DNA of 6,575 bases from an uncultured Dechloromonas sp. (GCA_946477505.1 CAMKYP010000223.1:1-6575), one strand, 5' to 3'; shown: positions 1 to 6,553, numbered from the stretch's first letter. Program-made: numbers and translations. Notes: generated from the sequence alone by a model not told the origin.

Positions 1-1
1 C

Positions 2-28
2 GGCCTGCTGTGGAACAAGAGCTTCTGA
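2..28 (+). CDS. 3' end of an upstream rightward gene (partial, unidentified)
   Basis: Only the last eight codons and a TGA stop are in the window, reading GLLWNKSF. The frame was chosen because every sense codon in it ends in G or C, as in the confirmed genes of this window, while the alternatives do not. A strong hairpin plus T-run begins 11 nt after the stop, which fits a true gene end. The fragment is too short to name a family. The gene converges on the catalase operon. Confidence 0.55.
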   Translation, partial: GLLWNKSF

Positions 29-39
29 CGTGAGCCTTT

Positions 40-75
40 GGAGGCGCCTCCACTTTCCCGGGGCGCCTCCCTTTT
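40..75 (+). terminator. Rho-independent terminator of the upstream rightward gene
   Basis: A perfect 9-bp G/C-rich stem (GGAGGCGCC at 40-48 pairing with GGCGCCTCC at 62-70) encloses a 13-nt loop and is followed by CTTTT. The T-run lies only on the plus-strand side, so this terminates rightward transcription. It starts 11 nt after the TGA at 26-28. The left arm is part of a longer self-palindrome (40-51). Confidence 0.8.
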
Positions 76-88
76 CTCGAATACGCAA

Positions 89-119
89 AGGCCTGCATCA
101 CGATGCAGGCCTCTTTATT
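89..119. terminator. Hairpin terminator between convergent genes, probably bidirectional
   Basis: A perfect 10-bp stem (AGGCCTGCAT at 89-98 with ATGCAGGCCT at 103-112) closes a CACG tetraloop. Rightward it is followed by CTTTATT. Leftward it is followed by TTT and then mixed sequence, so the leftward U-run is short. It lies 22 nt past the catalase stop and is the only hairpin suited to ending the leftward operon, while also backing up the terminator at 40-75. Confidence 0.8.
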
Positions 120-134
120 GGTGCAGCCGAGCGC

Positions 135-1133
135 TCAGCGCTCGCTCAAGCGCTTGCCGAACGAGACGGCGTAGGCCGGCGAACGAAACAGCAGGACCGG
201 GTCGGCCGTCGGCTGGATGCCCGGCGCCATGACCAGCGGATCGTAGTTGATCGCTTCACACGGCGCCCCCTTCTGGGCGACTGCGCTGCGGATCGTCAGC
301 GTCCCGGCCTTGATTTGCGGACGCTCGGCTGGCCAGAGCACGGTGGGATCGGTTTCGGCATCGCCCGGCTGGCCGATGCTGACCATCATGTCCCAGCGCA
401 CCGGCCCCTGCCCGGCCCTTTCGATCAGGGCTGCCTCAAGGAAGTTGGCGCCGGCCGTCTTCAACTCGTCGTCGCTCAGGCGCCTCTCGCCATCCTGCGG
501 CACGAACTGCCAGCGCACCAGCGTGGCCTTGCCCCTCTTGTCGACGAACTTGAAGGTGTGGATGCCCCAGTAGCTGCTGCTGGCGTAGCTGGCCGGTGGA
601 TTGTTGCTCGCCAGGTAATCGGCCTGCGCCTTGTTGTCCGGGTGGCTGGCCTTGAAGGCCTTCATCTTCTCGGGGTCGGGCTTACCGGTCGCCGGGTCGG
701 GCTGCAAGGCAAGCATCAGGTCGAGGAAGGTTTGCGGATGGGCGGCGCCGAACATCGGCGTGTTGAGCATGGTGATGTGATGCAATTGCCCCTTCGGCAA
801 CTGGAATTCGAGGGCCATGCCACGTCCGCTCCTGGCCACATCCGGCGCCTTCGGATTGCCGCCCGACAAGGAGAAGCGGGCAACCACCGGCACCGGTTTT
901 CCGGAAAAGAGGGGCGACATGCTGAGCTTGGCGGCTTCCTTGGTGCCGACGAAGTCGCCGGCCGCACAGGTGCCCTTGATGTGATTGCGCCTCTCGCCCG
1001 GCGCCACGCCGAACACGCCTTCGATGGCAGCGACAACCTGGCCGGCATCCGGCCCGGCATCGGCCGCCTGCGCTGCATTGGCAAACGGTAAGACAAGCGC
1101 CAGCGCGGACAGCGCAAAACGTCTCTTCTGCAT
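135..1133 (-). CDS. srpA: Periplasmic catalase-family peroxidase (SrpA-like)
   Basis: This is a haem peroxidase of the small catalase-related (SrpA) family, expected to reduce peroxides in the periplasm with an organic donor, with little true catalase activity. It has 332 residues against roughly 480-750 for classical catalases, so it keeps the haem core but lacks the long arm and C-terminal domains. Visible catalytic elements are the distal His in RRNHIKG (H51), a RFSLSGGNP strand (86-94), the distal Asn in LNTPMF (N124), and the proximal RxxxY haem-ligand motif RSPAY (R317, Y321) close to the C terminus. A signal peptide spans residues 1-23, with predicted cleavage after AQA. Its KRRF start leaves the export route (Sec or Tat) open. 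The start is set by GAGGAG six nt upstream of the ATG. It is the last gene of the sigma-factor operon, 30 nt after the anti-sigma gene and without its own promoter that I can see, so it is probably the main output of that sigma factor. The family assignment is firm; the physiological substrate is unknown. Confidence 0.93.
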   Translation of the reverse strand: MQKRRFALSALALVLPFANAAQAADAGPDAGQVVAAIEGVFGVAPGERRNHIKGTCAAGDFVGTKEAAKLSMSPLFSGKPVPVVARFSLSGGNPKAPDVARSGRGMALEFQLPKGQLHHITMLNTPMFGAAHPQTFLDLMLALQPDPATGKPDPEKMKAFKASHPDNKAQADYLASNNPPASYASSSYWGIHTFKFVDKRGKATLVRWQFVPQDGERRLSDDELKTAGANFLEAALIERAGQGPVRWDMMVSIGQPGDAETDPTVLWPAERPQIKAGTLTIRSAVAQKGAPCEAINYDPLVMAPGIQPTADPVLLFRSPAYAVSFGKRLSER

Positions 1134-1163
1134 GGAAATCTCCTCGGAGTTGGGGTGCTGCGT

Positions 1164-1967
1164 TTATTTTTGGTCGAGCTGGTCGTACACGGCAGTGGCC
1201 ACCTTGGCCAGCTCACCCTTGTCGATGCCGGCCGACAGGGCGTAACCGAACTTGCCGTCGACCCAATAAAAGACATTGACCGGGCCTTCGCGGGCGAAGC
1301 GGAAGCCTGTATCGCGCTTCTCGGTGCCCTCGGTGGTGACATACAGCGTCATGCGCTGCCCGCTCCCGTCGTGATACATGAACTGGGCCACCGGACCGCT
1401 ATTGCCGGGCAGCAGGCGGCCGCCGACCAGTTCGTAGCCGAGCCCGCCCAGCTTGGGCGGCTTGATCGGGGTGCCGAGGCGCTTGCTCAGCCATTTCACC
1501 AGTGCCTCCTCCTGATCGGCCCCGATCTCTACCGGACGGCGAACATCCGGGCTATATACGACGTGCGCGACGGCAGCCTGGTGCGACAGGGGCACGATGC
1601 GGGCCAGGCTGCCGTCGCGCACCGAGAATTGGCCATGCGCCAGCCAACCGCCGACGCCGCCCAATGCGGCGATCATGACGCCGGCCGCCAGCCGTTGCCA
1701 CAGGCCGCCAGCGGACCAGCCGCCCCGCCCGGCCGGCGCCTTGATCGGCTGTACCGTCAGCGCATGCAGGGATTCGGGAATCGGCTCGTCGAGCACCGGT
1801 CGGAACAGGGCCTTGAGCGCCTGCTTCTGGGCACGGTAGGCCGCGACCCGCTCGGCATCGTCGGGATGCCGGGCCAGGTGCGCCTCGACGGCCGCCTGCG
1901 ACTCCGGCGTCAAGGCGTCATCGACGTAGGCGTGCAGTTCGAATTCGGTTATCGGGTGCGCGTTCAT
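1164..1967 (-). CDS. Single-pass membrane anti-sigma factor, cysteine-free
   Basis: This is the predicted anti-sigma partner of the ECF sigma factor encoded directly upstream, with which it shares a 4-nt ATGA overlap. The 267-residue protein has an N-terminal cytoplasmic helical domain (about 1-75) of the RsiW/COG5662 kind, one membrane segment at about 90-111 (LWQRLAAGVMIAALGGVGGW), and a periplasmic C-terminal domain of about 155 residues. The usual zinc-binding Hx3Cx2C motif is replaced by H30-x3-H34-x2-D37 (HLARHPDD), and the whole protein contains no cysteine. It should hold the sigma factor at the inner membrane until a periplasmic signal relieves it; whether release is by proteolysis or by conformation cannot be seen. 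A GAGAG sequence about 9 nt upstream may serve as ribosome site, and the overlap suggests translational coupling, giving near-equal amounts of sigma and anti-sigma. The family call rests on topology, N-terminal style and context. The sensory ligand is unknown. Confidence 0.88.
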   Translation of the reverse strand: MNAHPITEFELHAYVDDALTPESQAAVEAHLARHPDDAERVAAYRAQKQALKALFRPVLDEPIPESLHALTVQPIKAPAGRGGWSAGGLWQRLAAGVMIAALGGVGGWLAHGQFSVRDGSLARIVPLSHQAAVAHVVYSPDVRRPVEIGADQEEALVKWLSKRLGTPIKPPKLGGLGYELVGGRLLPGNSGPVAQFMYHDGSGQRMTLYVTTEGTEKRDTGFRFAREGPVNVFYWVDGKFGYALSAGIDKGELAKVATAVYDQLDQK

Positions 1968-2467
1968 CGTACGACTCTCAGATTGGCCGATGGCTGGCGG
2001 CCATCCATGACCAGACGCAGCCGCTCCCGCCCGCGCGACAGGCGGGACATCACGGTGCCGATCGGAATGCCGAGCAAGGCAGCGATATCGGCATAGCTCA
2101 TTTCCTCCTGCGCAACCAGCAACAGGATTTCACGCTGCTCGTCCGGCAACTGGCGAAGGGCGGTTTCGAGGTCCATCACTTCGAGCAGATCACTCTGTGT
2201 CGCGCGTACGGCCACGTCGGCCACCGCGTCTTCGTCGAGCGACGTGCTCGGCAGCCCGCCCCGCCGCAGCTGGTCAACCCGCAGGTTGTGCATGATGCCG
2301 AACAGCCAGGCGCGCAGGTCGCTGCCCGGCCGCCACTGGGCGAGCCGGCTCCAGGCGCGCTCCAGGGTGTCTTGCACGAGATCGTCCGCCGCCGCGCGGT
2401 CGCCCAGCATCGCCCGCGCATAGCGGCGCAGGCGGGGCAGTTCGGCGAGGATGGCGCGGCTGTCCAT
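1964..2467 (-). CDS. ECF-type RNA polymerase sigma factor (sigma-70 family)
   Basis: This 167-residue protein has the two-domain ECF build with regions 2 and 4 only. Region 2 covers about residues 8-70, including DDLVQDT (28-34) for core polymerase contact and RAWLFGIMHNLRVDQLRR (52-69) for -10 recognition. Region 4 covers about 100-152, with the LPDEQREILLL helix and the helix-turn-helix MSYADIAALLGIPIGTVMSR (123-142) that reads the -35. The linker is short and acidic. The protein has no cysteine. Its ATG lies 6 nt after the lipoprotein stop, and no convincing Shine-Dalgarno is visible, so translation probably depends on ribosomes finishing the lipoprotein gene. Its stop overlaps the anti-sigma start by 4 nt. 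It probably autoregulates through the ECF-like promoter at 2894-2922. Domain assignment is very secure; the regulon beyond this operon is unknown. Confidence 0.95.
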   Translation of the reverse strand: MDSRAILAELPRLRRYARAMLGDRAAADDLVQDTLERAWSRLAQWRPGSDLRAWLFGIMHNLRVDQLRRGGLPSTSLDEDAVADVAVRATQSDLLEVMDLETALRQLPDEQREILLLVAQEEMSYADIAALLGIPIGTVMSRLSRGRERLRLVMDGRQPSANLRVVR

Positions 2468-2473
2468 GCAGGA

Positions 2474-2857
2474 TCAGGGCTTGGCGACACGCCAGACGTT
2501 GTTGAAGCCATCACCCGTCTTGTCGCCCGGCCTCTGATCCTTGACCCAGTAGTAAAGCGGCTTGCCCTTGAAAGCCCACTGCTTCTTGCCGTCATCGCGA
2601 TTGACGATGCTGTAGTCGCCGCTCGCCATGTCGCCATCCATCGCGAACAACGGCGGCCAGTTGGCGGCGCATGGCCCATTGCAGACGCTCTTGCCGCTGC
2701 CGGCAGCATCCTTGTCGAAGGTGTAGAGCGTCATGCCATTGGCGCCGGTCAGCATGCCATCCGACAGCATGGCAGGCGCCGACTTCATACCGCCACCGGC
2801 ACAAGCCGCCAGCGTCACCGACGCCAGCAGCGCATACATCAGGTTTGTTGTTTTCAT
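2474..2857 (-). CDS. COG4315-type lipoprotein with secreted repeats (PF03640-like)
   Basis: This 127-residue envelope lipoprotein has a short hydrophobic leader and a lipobox ending TLAAC, so C19 is the predicted lipidated residue. The mature part carries two copies of the PF03640-type secreted repeat. The first is around residues 40-70 (GMTLYTFDKD, then CNGPC with C59 and C63, then WPPL). The second is around 92-124 (KKQWAFKGKPLYYW, then FNNVWRV). The family is often found beside ECF sigma factors, but its biochemical role is not established. The CNGPC pair could form a disulfide or bind a metal; that is speculation. The start is set by GGAG six nt upstream of the ATG. It is the first gene of the leftward operon, directly after the ECF-like promoter, and it ends 6 nt before the sigma gene. 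As a member of the operon it is either a sensor accessory or a target of the stress response. Confidence 0.9.
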   Translation of the reverse strand: MKTTNLMYALLASVTLAACAGGGMKSAPAMLSDGMLTGANGMTLYTFDKDAAGSGKSVCNGPCAANWPPLFAMDGDMASGDYSIVNRDDGKKQWAFKGKPLYYWVKDQRPGDKTGDGFNNVWRVAKP

Positions 2858-2893
2858 GGTCGTCTCCGTTGGTTTTGGGGTGCTACACCTGGG

Positions 2894-2922
2894 TAAACGG
2901 AGCGGACCATCGCTTTATTCCC
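2894..2922 (-). promoter_or_regulatory. Candidate ECF-sigma promoter of the lipoprotein-sigma-anti-sigma-catalase operon
   Basis: On the minus strand, GGGAATAAA (2922-2914) is followed by CGTTTA (2899-2894). Counting from GGAAT to CGTT, the spacer is 17 nt, matching the common ECF layout of a GGAA-type -35 and a CGTT-type -10. Transcription would begin about 30 nt before the lipoprotein ATG. The first G of the -35 is the last base of the methyltransferase TAG stop. The sequence is seen directly; recognition by the operon's own sigma factor is inferred. Confidence 0.6.
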
Positions 2923-4067
2923 TAAGTTTTCCCGAGGCGCCACAAAGAGGTGACTTCGGCCGAGCGCGCGGCATGCAGTGGATCGCCTGCATCGTTCGCC
3001 TTGGGGTGTTTCGGCCGTGTATCGAGGCGGTCGATGACCTTCAACCCGGCTTCGGCGATCCAGGCCAGCAATTGCTCGCGCGAACGCAGGCCGAGCAACT
3101 CGGCAATATCGGAAATGATCAGCCAACCCTCGCCGCCGTCCGCCAGATGGGCCGCCAGTCCAGCCAGGAAACCGCGCAGCATGCGCGATTCGGGGTCGTA
3201 CACCGCATACTCGACCGGCGACGTCGGCTGCGCCGGCAACCACGGCGGATTGCAGACCACGAGCGCCGCCTGGCCGGCCGGAAAGAGGTCGGCCTTGATG
3301 ATTCGCACTTGGTCGGCCAGCCCGAGCTGGCCGATATTGTCGCGGGCGCAGGCCAGCGCCCGCGCATCCTGGTCGGTGGCGACGACCTGCTGTACGCCGC
3401 GCCGCGCCAGCACGGCAGCGATGATGCCGGAGCCGGTGCCGATATCGAAGGCGAGCTCGCAGCCGGCCGGCAGCGGGGCCGACGCGATCAGATCGACGTA
3501 CTCGCCACGCACTGGCGAAAACACGCCGTAATGCGGATGGATGCGCCCCTGTATGGCCGGCACCGGCACGCCTTTCTTGCGCCACTCATGGGCGCTGATC
3601 ACGGCGAGCAGTTCACGCAGCGCGACCAGGGAATCCTCGCCGTCCGCCTCGCCGTAGGCTGCTCGGCAGGCCTCGGTGACGTCCTGCGCCCGGCGCAGCG
3701 GCACCGTGTAATCAGCGTTGAGCGGGACCAGCAGGCGGTTGAGCAGCGCCGCCCGCTGGCCCTGCGTTTCGCGATGGCGGGCAAAGGCTTCGGCCGGCGT
3801 CTTCGGGGCCTTGCCGCGCGGTGCGCCAAAACGCCGATCCGCCCGCTTGGTCAGCGCCTGCATCAGGCGCCGGGCATTGACCCAGTCGCCACGCCACAAC
3901 AGCGCCGTACCGGCTTCGAGCAGGCGGTAGGCGTCGTCGGCCGAGGTCCGGTCGTCGACGATGCGGATGTCGGCATGCGGCGCGATGCCGGCTTCCGAAC
4001 GCCAGCGGGCATGGTGTTCCTGGCCGGCTTCCGACCAATGGATCGAGGGGGCTTGAATCGATTGCAT
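2922..4067 (-). CDS. Class I SAM-dependent methyltransferase (HemK/PrmC and RlmG style)
   Basis: This protein has 381 residues from the chosen ATG. The C-terminal half is a Rossmann methyltransferase: a preceding HPHYGVFSPVRGEYVDL segment (about 177-193), motif I DIGTGSG (208-214) for SAM binding, the acidic TDQD after strand 2 (231-234), and motif IV NPPW (273-276). NPPY/F/W is typical of enzymes that methylate nitrogen on a planar amide or base, such as PrmC on glutamine or RlmG on rRNA. The N-terminal 170 residues, which would set the substrate, match nothing I recognise. The start is uncertain: an ATG at 4106 and a TTG at 4130 are in frame upstream, but they would overlap the facing moxR promoter, and none of the three has a good Shine-Dalgarno. 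The gene is divergent from the MoxR gene and lies upstream of the sigma operon on the same strand with no visible terminator between. The fold is certain, the substrate unknown. Confidence 0.85.
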   Translation of the reverse strand: MQSIQAPSIHWSEAGQEHHARWRSEAGIAPHADIRIVDDRTSADDAYRLLEAGTALLWRGDWVNARRLMQALTKRADRRFGAPRGKAPKTPAEAFARHRETQGQRAALLNRLLVPLNADYTVPLRRAQDVTEACRAAYGEADGEDSLVALRELLAVISAHEWRKKGVPVPAIQGRIHPHYGVFSPVRGEYVDLIASAPLPAGCELAFDIGTGSGIIAAVLARRGVQQVVATDQDARALACARDNIGQLGLADQVRIIKADLFPAGQAALVVCNPPWLPAQPTSPVEYAVYDPESRMLRGFLAGLAAHLADGGEGWLIISDIAELLGLRSREQLLAWIAEAGLKVIDRLDTRPKHPKANDAGDPLHAARSAEVTSLWRLGKT

Positions 4068-4116
4068 GCGGCATTGTAGGGCACTTCCGGCATGCGCTTT
4101 AGTCATACAATGCCGC
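4068..4116. repeat. Perfect 11-bp inverted repeat in the divergent promoter region
   Basis: GCGGCATTGTA at 4068-4078 is repeated as its exact reverse complement TACAATGCCGC at 4106-4116, with 27 bp between. Each arm contains TACAAT reading outward: on the minus strand at 4078-4073 towards the methyltransferase, and on the plus strand at 4106-4111 towards the MoxR gene. The arms could be mirrored promoter -10 regions, an operator for a dimeric regulator, or both. Confidence 0.7.
4083..4111 (+). promoter_or_regulatory. Candidate housekeeping promoter of the moxR-VWA operon
   Basis: TACAAT at 4106-4111 differs from the sigma-70 -10 consensus at one base. The -35 is weak: ACTTCC at 4083-4088 gives a 17-nt spacer, and TTCCGG at 4085-4090 gives 15. 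Transcription would start near 4118, leaving a leader of about 24 nt before the ATG at 4142, with no Shine-Dalgarno in it but an A-rich stretch (CCAAAAATA). Confidence 0.45.
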
Positions 4117-4141
4117 GCATCCCCAGCCAAAAATACGAACC

Positions 4142-4984
<843 letters not shown>

Positions 4985-4987
4985 TCA

Positions 4988-6163
4988 ATGCTCGTCGATT
5001 TTTTCCTGCACCTGAAGTCGCGCCAACTCCCGGTGTCGACCAAGGAACTGCTGGCCCTGCTCGAAGCGCTAGAGGCGCGGCTGGTCACCGGCAGCCTGGA
5101 CGATTTCTACCTGCTCTCCCGCACCCTGCTGGTCAAGGACGAAGCCCTCTATGACCGCTTCGACCGCGCCTTCGGTGAATACTTCAAGGGCATCGAGGCG
5201 CTGCCCGGCTTCGATGCCATGGTGCCCGAGGAATGGCTGGAACTGGCCGCCCGCCGCCATCTGTCGGAAGCCGACCGCGCCCGCCTGCAGAAGCTCGGCT
5301 ACGAGAAGGTGCTGGAGCAGCTGAAGGAACGGTTGGCCGAGCAGAAGGAACGCCACGCCGGCGGCAGCAAGTGGATCGGCACCGCCGGCACCTCGCCCTT
5401 CGGGCATGGCGGCTACAACCCGGAAGGCGTGCGCATCGGTGGTGAATCAGTCGGCAACCGAACGGCGATCAAGGTGTGGGATCAGCGCGAATTCCGCAAC
5501 CTCGACGACACGGTCGAGCTCGGCGTGCGCAACATCAAGGTCGCCCTGCGCCGCCTGCGTCGCTTTGCCCGCAAGGGCGCGGCAACCGAACTCGACCTCG
5601 ACGGCACCATCGCCGGCACCGCCCGCAACGGCGGCTGGCTCGACCTCCACCTGCGCCCGGAGCGGCACAACGCCATCAAGGTGCTGCTCTTCCTCGACAT
5701 CGGCGGCTCGATGGACGACCACATCCAGGCCTGCGAGGAGCTTTTCTCCGCCGCCCGCGCCGAATTCAAGCACCTTGAGCATTTCTACTTCCACAACTGC
5801 GTCTATGAAGGCGTGTGGAAGGACAACCGCCGCCGGCACGACGAAAAACTGTCGACCTGGGACGTCATCCACACCTACGGCCCGGACTACAAGCTGATCT
5901 TCGTCGGCGACGCCAGCATGAGCCCCTACGAGGTCGGCCGTCCCGGCGGCAGTGTCGAGCACTGGAACGAAGAGGCCGGCGCCGTCTGGCTGCAACGGCT
6001 GGTCGACAGCTGGTCGCACGCCGCCTGGCTCAACCCCGTGGCCGAGAAGTACTGGGAGCACACCTCATCGATCGGCATGATCCGCCAGATCATGGGCAAG
6101 GACCGAATGTTCCCGCTGACGCTCGACGGATTGGAGCGGGCCATGCGCAGCCTGTCGAAGTAA
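4988..6163 (+). CDS. VWA-domain protein, partner of the MoxR ATPase (COG3825-like)
   Basis: This 391-residue cytoplasmic protein has a helical N-terminal region (1-125) with charged, coiled-coil-prone stretches around 95-122. A glycine-rich conserved linker (about 125-152, including KWIGTAGTSPFGHGG) follows, and then a von Willebrand A-like domain from about 230 to the end. The metal-ion adhesion site begins D237-I-G-G-S241-M-D, so the first motif is DxGxS instead of the textbook DxSxS. A later GDASMSPYE (307-315) probably supplies further ligands. Such proteins bind a client through the VWA face while the MoxR ring supplies ATP-driven work; CoxE is a better known relative in arrangement. The ATG lies 3 nt after the moxR stop, with AAGAG inside the end of that gene as a possible weak ribosome site, so coupling is likely. 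No terminator is evident downstream. The family assignment is solid; the function is unassigned. Confidence 0.9.
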   Translation: MLVDFFLHLKSRQLPVSTKELLALLEALEARLVTGSLDDFYLLSRTLLVKDEALYDRFDRAFGEYFKGIEALPGFDAMVPEEWLELAARRHLSEADRARLQKLGYEKVLEQLKERLAEQKERHAGGSKWIGTAGTSPFGHGGYNPEGVRIGGESVGNRTAIKVWDQREFRNLDDTVELGVRNIKVALRRLRRFARKGAATELDLDGTIAGTARNGGWLDLHLRPERHNAIKVLLFLDIGGSMDDHIQACEELFSAARAEFKHLEHFYFHNCVYEGVWKDNRRRHDEKLSTWDVIHTYGPDYKLIFVGDASMSPYEVGRPGGSVEHWNEEAGAVWLQRLVDSWSHAAWLNPVAEKYWEHTSSIGMIRQIMGKDRMFPLTLDGLERAMRSLSK

Positions 6164-6275
6164 TCGGCCCTGTGCATCGTTTTCACAAAGTGGACAAAAT
6201 CGTGAAATAGTCGATTCCTTCCGGGAGTCACTGCATCCAGAATTCCCTCCATCGGGTCATCCCCATGCTCCCTGT
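6164..6275 (+). other. Intergenic spacer with an AT-rich pocket
   Basis: This spacer separates the VWA stop from the small downstream gene. It contains an AT-rich stretch (about 6178-6210) unlike its G+C-rich surroundings, with TTTCAC at 6180-6185 and its reverse complement GTGAAA at 6201-6206, 15 nt apart. I found no terminator hairpin with a T-run and no convincing -35/-10 pair. The pocket may hold the promoter or an operator for the small gene. Confidence 0.4.
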
Positions 6276-6280
6276 GAGGA
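6276..6280 (+). promoter_or_regulatory. Shine-Dalgarno that sets the GTG start of the small gene
   Basis: GAGGA at 6276-6280 lies 6 nt before the GTG at 6287. It is among the best ribosome sites in the window and is the main argument that the short frame downstream is translated and that GTG is its start. Confidence 0.65.
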
Positions 6281-6286
6281 AATATT

Positions 6287-6553
6287 GTGGCCACTCATAA
6301 CACCCTGTTGACCGGCAGCCTGATCGATGCCGCCTTTTTGGCTCCGCGCCAAGCAATGCCGCGTCCAACGAACCGTTTCGCCGCTGCCCAGGAAAAAGCC
6401 ATGGCCCAGCGCCTGCAACAACTGGAGACCGCGCTGGGGGAACACACCGACAACACACCGGCAACGGTCATTGCGCTTCCCGCCAGCAAGGCCCCGTCAG
6501 CAAAACGCGGCCACGGCATAAGAACCGCTAACAAAATGATCAAGGTCGCTTGA
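6287..6553 (+). CDS. Small hypothetical protein (88 aa), GTG start
   Basis: I do not recognise this family. The product has a mildly hydrophobic N terminus (TLLTGSLIDAAFLAP), which is too short and interrupted for a signal or membrane segment. A charged helix prone to coiled-coil follows at about 31-50 (FAAAQEKAMAQRLQQLETAL), and then a Pro/Ala-rich, probably disordered tail with a basic end (KRGHGIRTANKMIKVA). The theoretical charge is basic and there is no cysteine. Codon use resembles the neighbours but is somewhat less G/C-rich at third positions. Support for translation is the well-placed GAGGA ribosome site; support against is the small size and lack of a known domain. A frame on the opposite strand (6295-6567) overlaps it but lacks comparable support. 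It could be a small DNA- or RNA-binding or adaptor protein, but that is a guess. Confidence 0.6.
   Translation: MATHNTLLTGSLIDAAFLAPRQAMPRPTNRFAAAQEKAMAQRLQQLETALGEHTDNTPATVIALPASKAPSAKRGHGIRTANKMIKVA

Noticed and set aside
30..1091. Long plus-strand open frame opposite the catalase gene
   Set aside because: Its translation is rich in Arg, Gly and His with no domain, while the minus strand encodes an unmistakable catalase. It is a shadow frame caused by high third-position G+C.
1155..2096. Long plus-strand open frame opposite the anti-sigma gene
   Set aside because: No recognisable domain and no ribosome site. The minus strand carries the sigma/anti-sigma pair with an ATGA overlap.
2733..4079. 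448-codon plus-strand frame opposite the methyltransferase
   Set aside because: It is the longest open frame in the window, but its product is compositionally odd and spans a promoter and two genes on the other strand. The opposing frame has SAM motif I and NPPW.
2922..4130. Methyltransferase starting at TTG 4130 or ATG 4106
   Set aside because: The added residues look non-conserved in character and would overlap the facing TACAAT and the MoxR leader. The ATG at 4067 is preferred, without certainty.
6180..6206. Terminator hairpin after the VWA gene
   Set aside because: The 6-bp A/T-rich stem encloses a 15-nt loop with no T-run, so it is too weak for a Rho-independent terminator.
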